From Pseudomonadota bacterium (GTDB lineage: Bacteria; Desulfobacterota; Desulfobacteria; Desulfobacterales; RPRI01), in NCBI GenBank assembly GCA_018830925.1, contig JAHJRK010000354.1:1-5225 (forward strand): a DNA stretch of 5,225 bases, written 5' to 3'. Within the stretch, counting starts at the first letter, position 1. Every line of letters begins with the position of its first letter. A program made the position numbers and the translations under genes. The notes under the pieces were generated by a model. The model saw only the letters and a list, made by a program, of their open reading frames with translations, was not told the origin of the DNA and made no database searches. Shown here piece after piece: positions 4,657 through 5,225 of the stretch.

Positions 4657-5225
4657 ATGGTAAGTAAAATAAAGAAAGGACTCATATTCGCTAAAAAATC
4701 AATTGTTCAAATATGTCAGCCAGCTTGTCAGCCAGTCGTTTGGCCATTGGTTTTAAATCCCCTGCAAAGAATTCCAAAATCCGGATTAAACTTAAATGTC
4801 ATGAGTTTTAATATTCGGCGCGGGACGGCGAGAGACGGCAAAAATCACTGGGTATTTCGTCGTAACCGGGTGTGCGAACTGCTGAATTATTATCGCCCGG
4901 ATGTTTTAGGTCTGCAGGAGGCTTTGGCTTTTCAAATATCAGAAATCAGCAACATGCTTCCCGGATTTGAGAAGGTTGGCGATGGAAGTTCGGGTGGCAG
5001 CAAAGGGTTGTTCAATGCCATTTTTTATGATGCGGCGCGGTTCTTCCCATCTGAGGAGGGCACCTTCTGGTTTTCAGACAAACCCGATATCCGGGGGTCA
5101 AAGGGGTGGGGGAACATCCTCCCGAGGACATGTACATGGGTGCGCCTGATTGAAAAAGAATCAGAGCAGGCTTTTTATTTTTATAATGTTCATTTGGATC
5201 ATATTTCCCGGCGTTCGCGAAAAAA
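4657..5225 (+). CDS. Endonuclease/exonuclease/phosphatase-family hydrolase (3' end outside window, start uncertain)
   Basis: The frame is open from 4654 to the right edge and encodes the first part of a DNase I-like metal-dependent phosphoesterase. Counting from the ATG at 4657, the catalytic-fold motifs are VMSFNIRRGT (48-57; metal-site Asn52), DVLGLQEAL (82-90; metal-binding Glu88), FNAIFYD, GTFWFSDKPD, SKGWGNILPRTCTWVRL, and FYNVHLDH (175-182; catalytic-type His and Asp). This arrangement matches the small bacterial family often annotated endonuclease/exonuclease/phosphatase, whose substrates (nucleic acid, sugar phosphate, lipid head group) vary. The start is unresolved. ATG 4801 would cut off the first beta strand (LNLNV) that the family has, so translation should begin upstream, yet ATG 4657 has only a poorly spaced AAGG and gives a 43-residue leader of low similarity containing CQPACQP. 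That leader shows no clear signal peptide or lipobox. The C-terminal half is missing because the window ends. Confidence 0.8.
   Translation, partial: MVSKIKKGLIFAKKSIVQICQPACQPVVWPLVLNPLQRIPKSGLNLNVMSFNIRRGTARDGKNHWVFRRNRVCELLNYYRPDVLGLQEALAFQISEISNMLPGFEKVGDGSSGGSKGLFNAIFYDAARFFPSEEGTFWFSDKPDIRGSKGWGNILPRTCTWVRLIEKESEQAFYFYNVHLDHISRRSRK
4714..4735 (+). repeat. Tandem 10-bp direct repeat, period 12
   Basis: TGTCAGCCAG occurs at 4714-4723 and again at 4726-4735. In the hydrolase frame it encodes the CQPACQP stretch of the doubtful leader. The period is a multiple of three, so copy-number change would keep frame, but the segment may equally be untranslated. Confidence 0.6.

Noticed and set aside
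4714..4735. CRISPR-like repeat
   Set aside because: There are only two 10-bp copies spaced by 2 nt, with no spacers of regular length and no cas genes.

Overview
The window looks like chromosomal DNA of a strict anaerobe, most probably a sulfate-reducing or related deltaproteobacterium (Desulfobacterota). The main reason is an AhbB-type siroheme decarboxylase, which belongs to the siroheme-dependent heme route typical of such organisms. The gene next to it has a degenerate B12-binding plus radical-SAM layout, and the gaps carry a structured dispersed repeat. The taxonomic call is an inference from gene content; there is no rRNA here to confirm it.

Layout. Four genes lie on the minus strand and one on the plus strand. 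Reading from the right, the minus-strand genes are a nitroreductase-like flavoprotein (4107-3250), a cysteine desulfidase/UPF0597 protein (cyuA, 3098-1776), the siroheme decarboxylase subunit ahbB (1582-1109), and a radical SAM protein (start 1091) that runs off the left edge. The right edge holds the 5' part of a plus-strand endonuclease/exonuclease/phosphatase-family (DNase I-like) hydrolase. It starts upstream of 4801, possibly at 4657, and is cut by the window end.

How they fit together. ahbB and the radical SAM gene are 17 nt apart and form a likely two-gene transcription unit. It has its own promoter: a perfect TTGACA -35 inside a dyad, and a -10 placed so that the mRNA would begin at the ahbB ATG, with no Shine-Dalgarno. 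The nitroreductase has a TATAAT promoter and a good ribosome binding site. cyuA follows 151 nt later with a strong ribosome binding site and a 15-bp palindrome upstream, so it may be read through from the nitroreductase, separately controlled, or both.

Gaps. The 193-nt gap between cyuA and ahbB and the 549-nt gap between the nitroreductase and the hydrolase carry two versions of the same repeat: a 53-bp form (1720-1772) and a 174-bp form (4449-4622). The ends match, and the longer form has a hairpin-rich middle. The larger gap also holds a short in-frame segment resembling the N-terminus of an ISNCY-type transposase, so it looks like a site of past mobile-element activity. No CRISPR array, tRNA or rRNA was seen.
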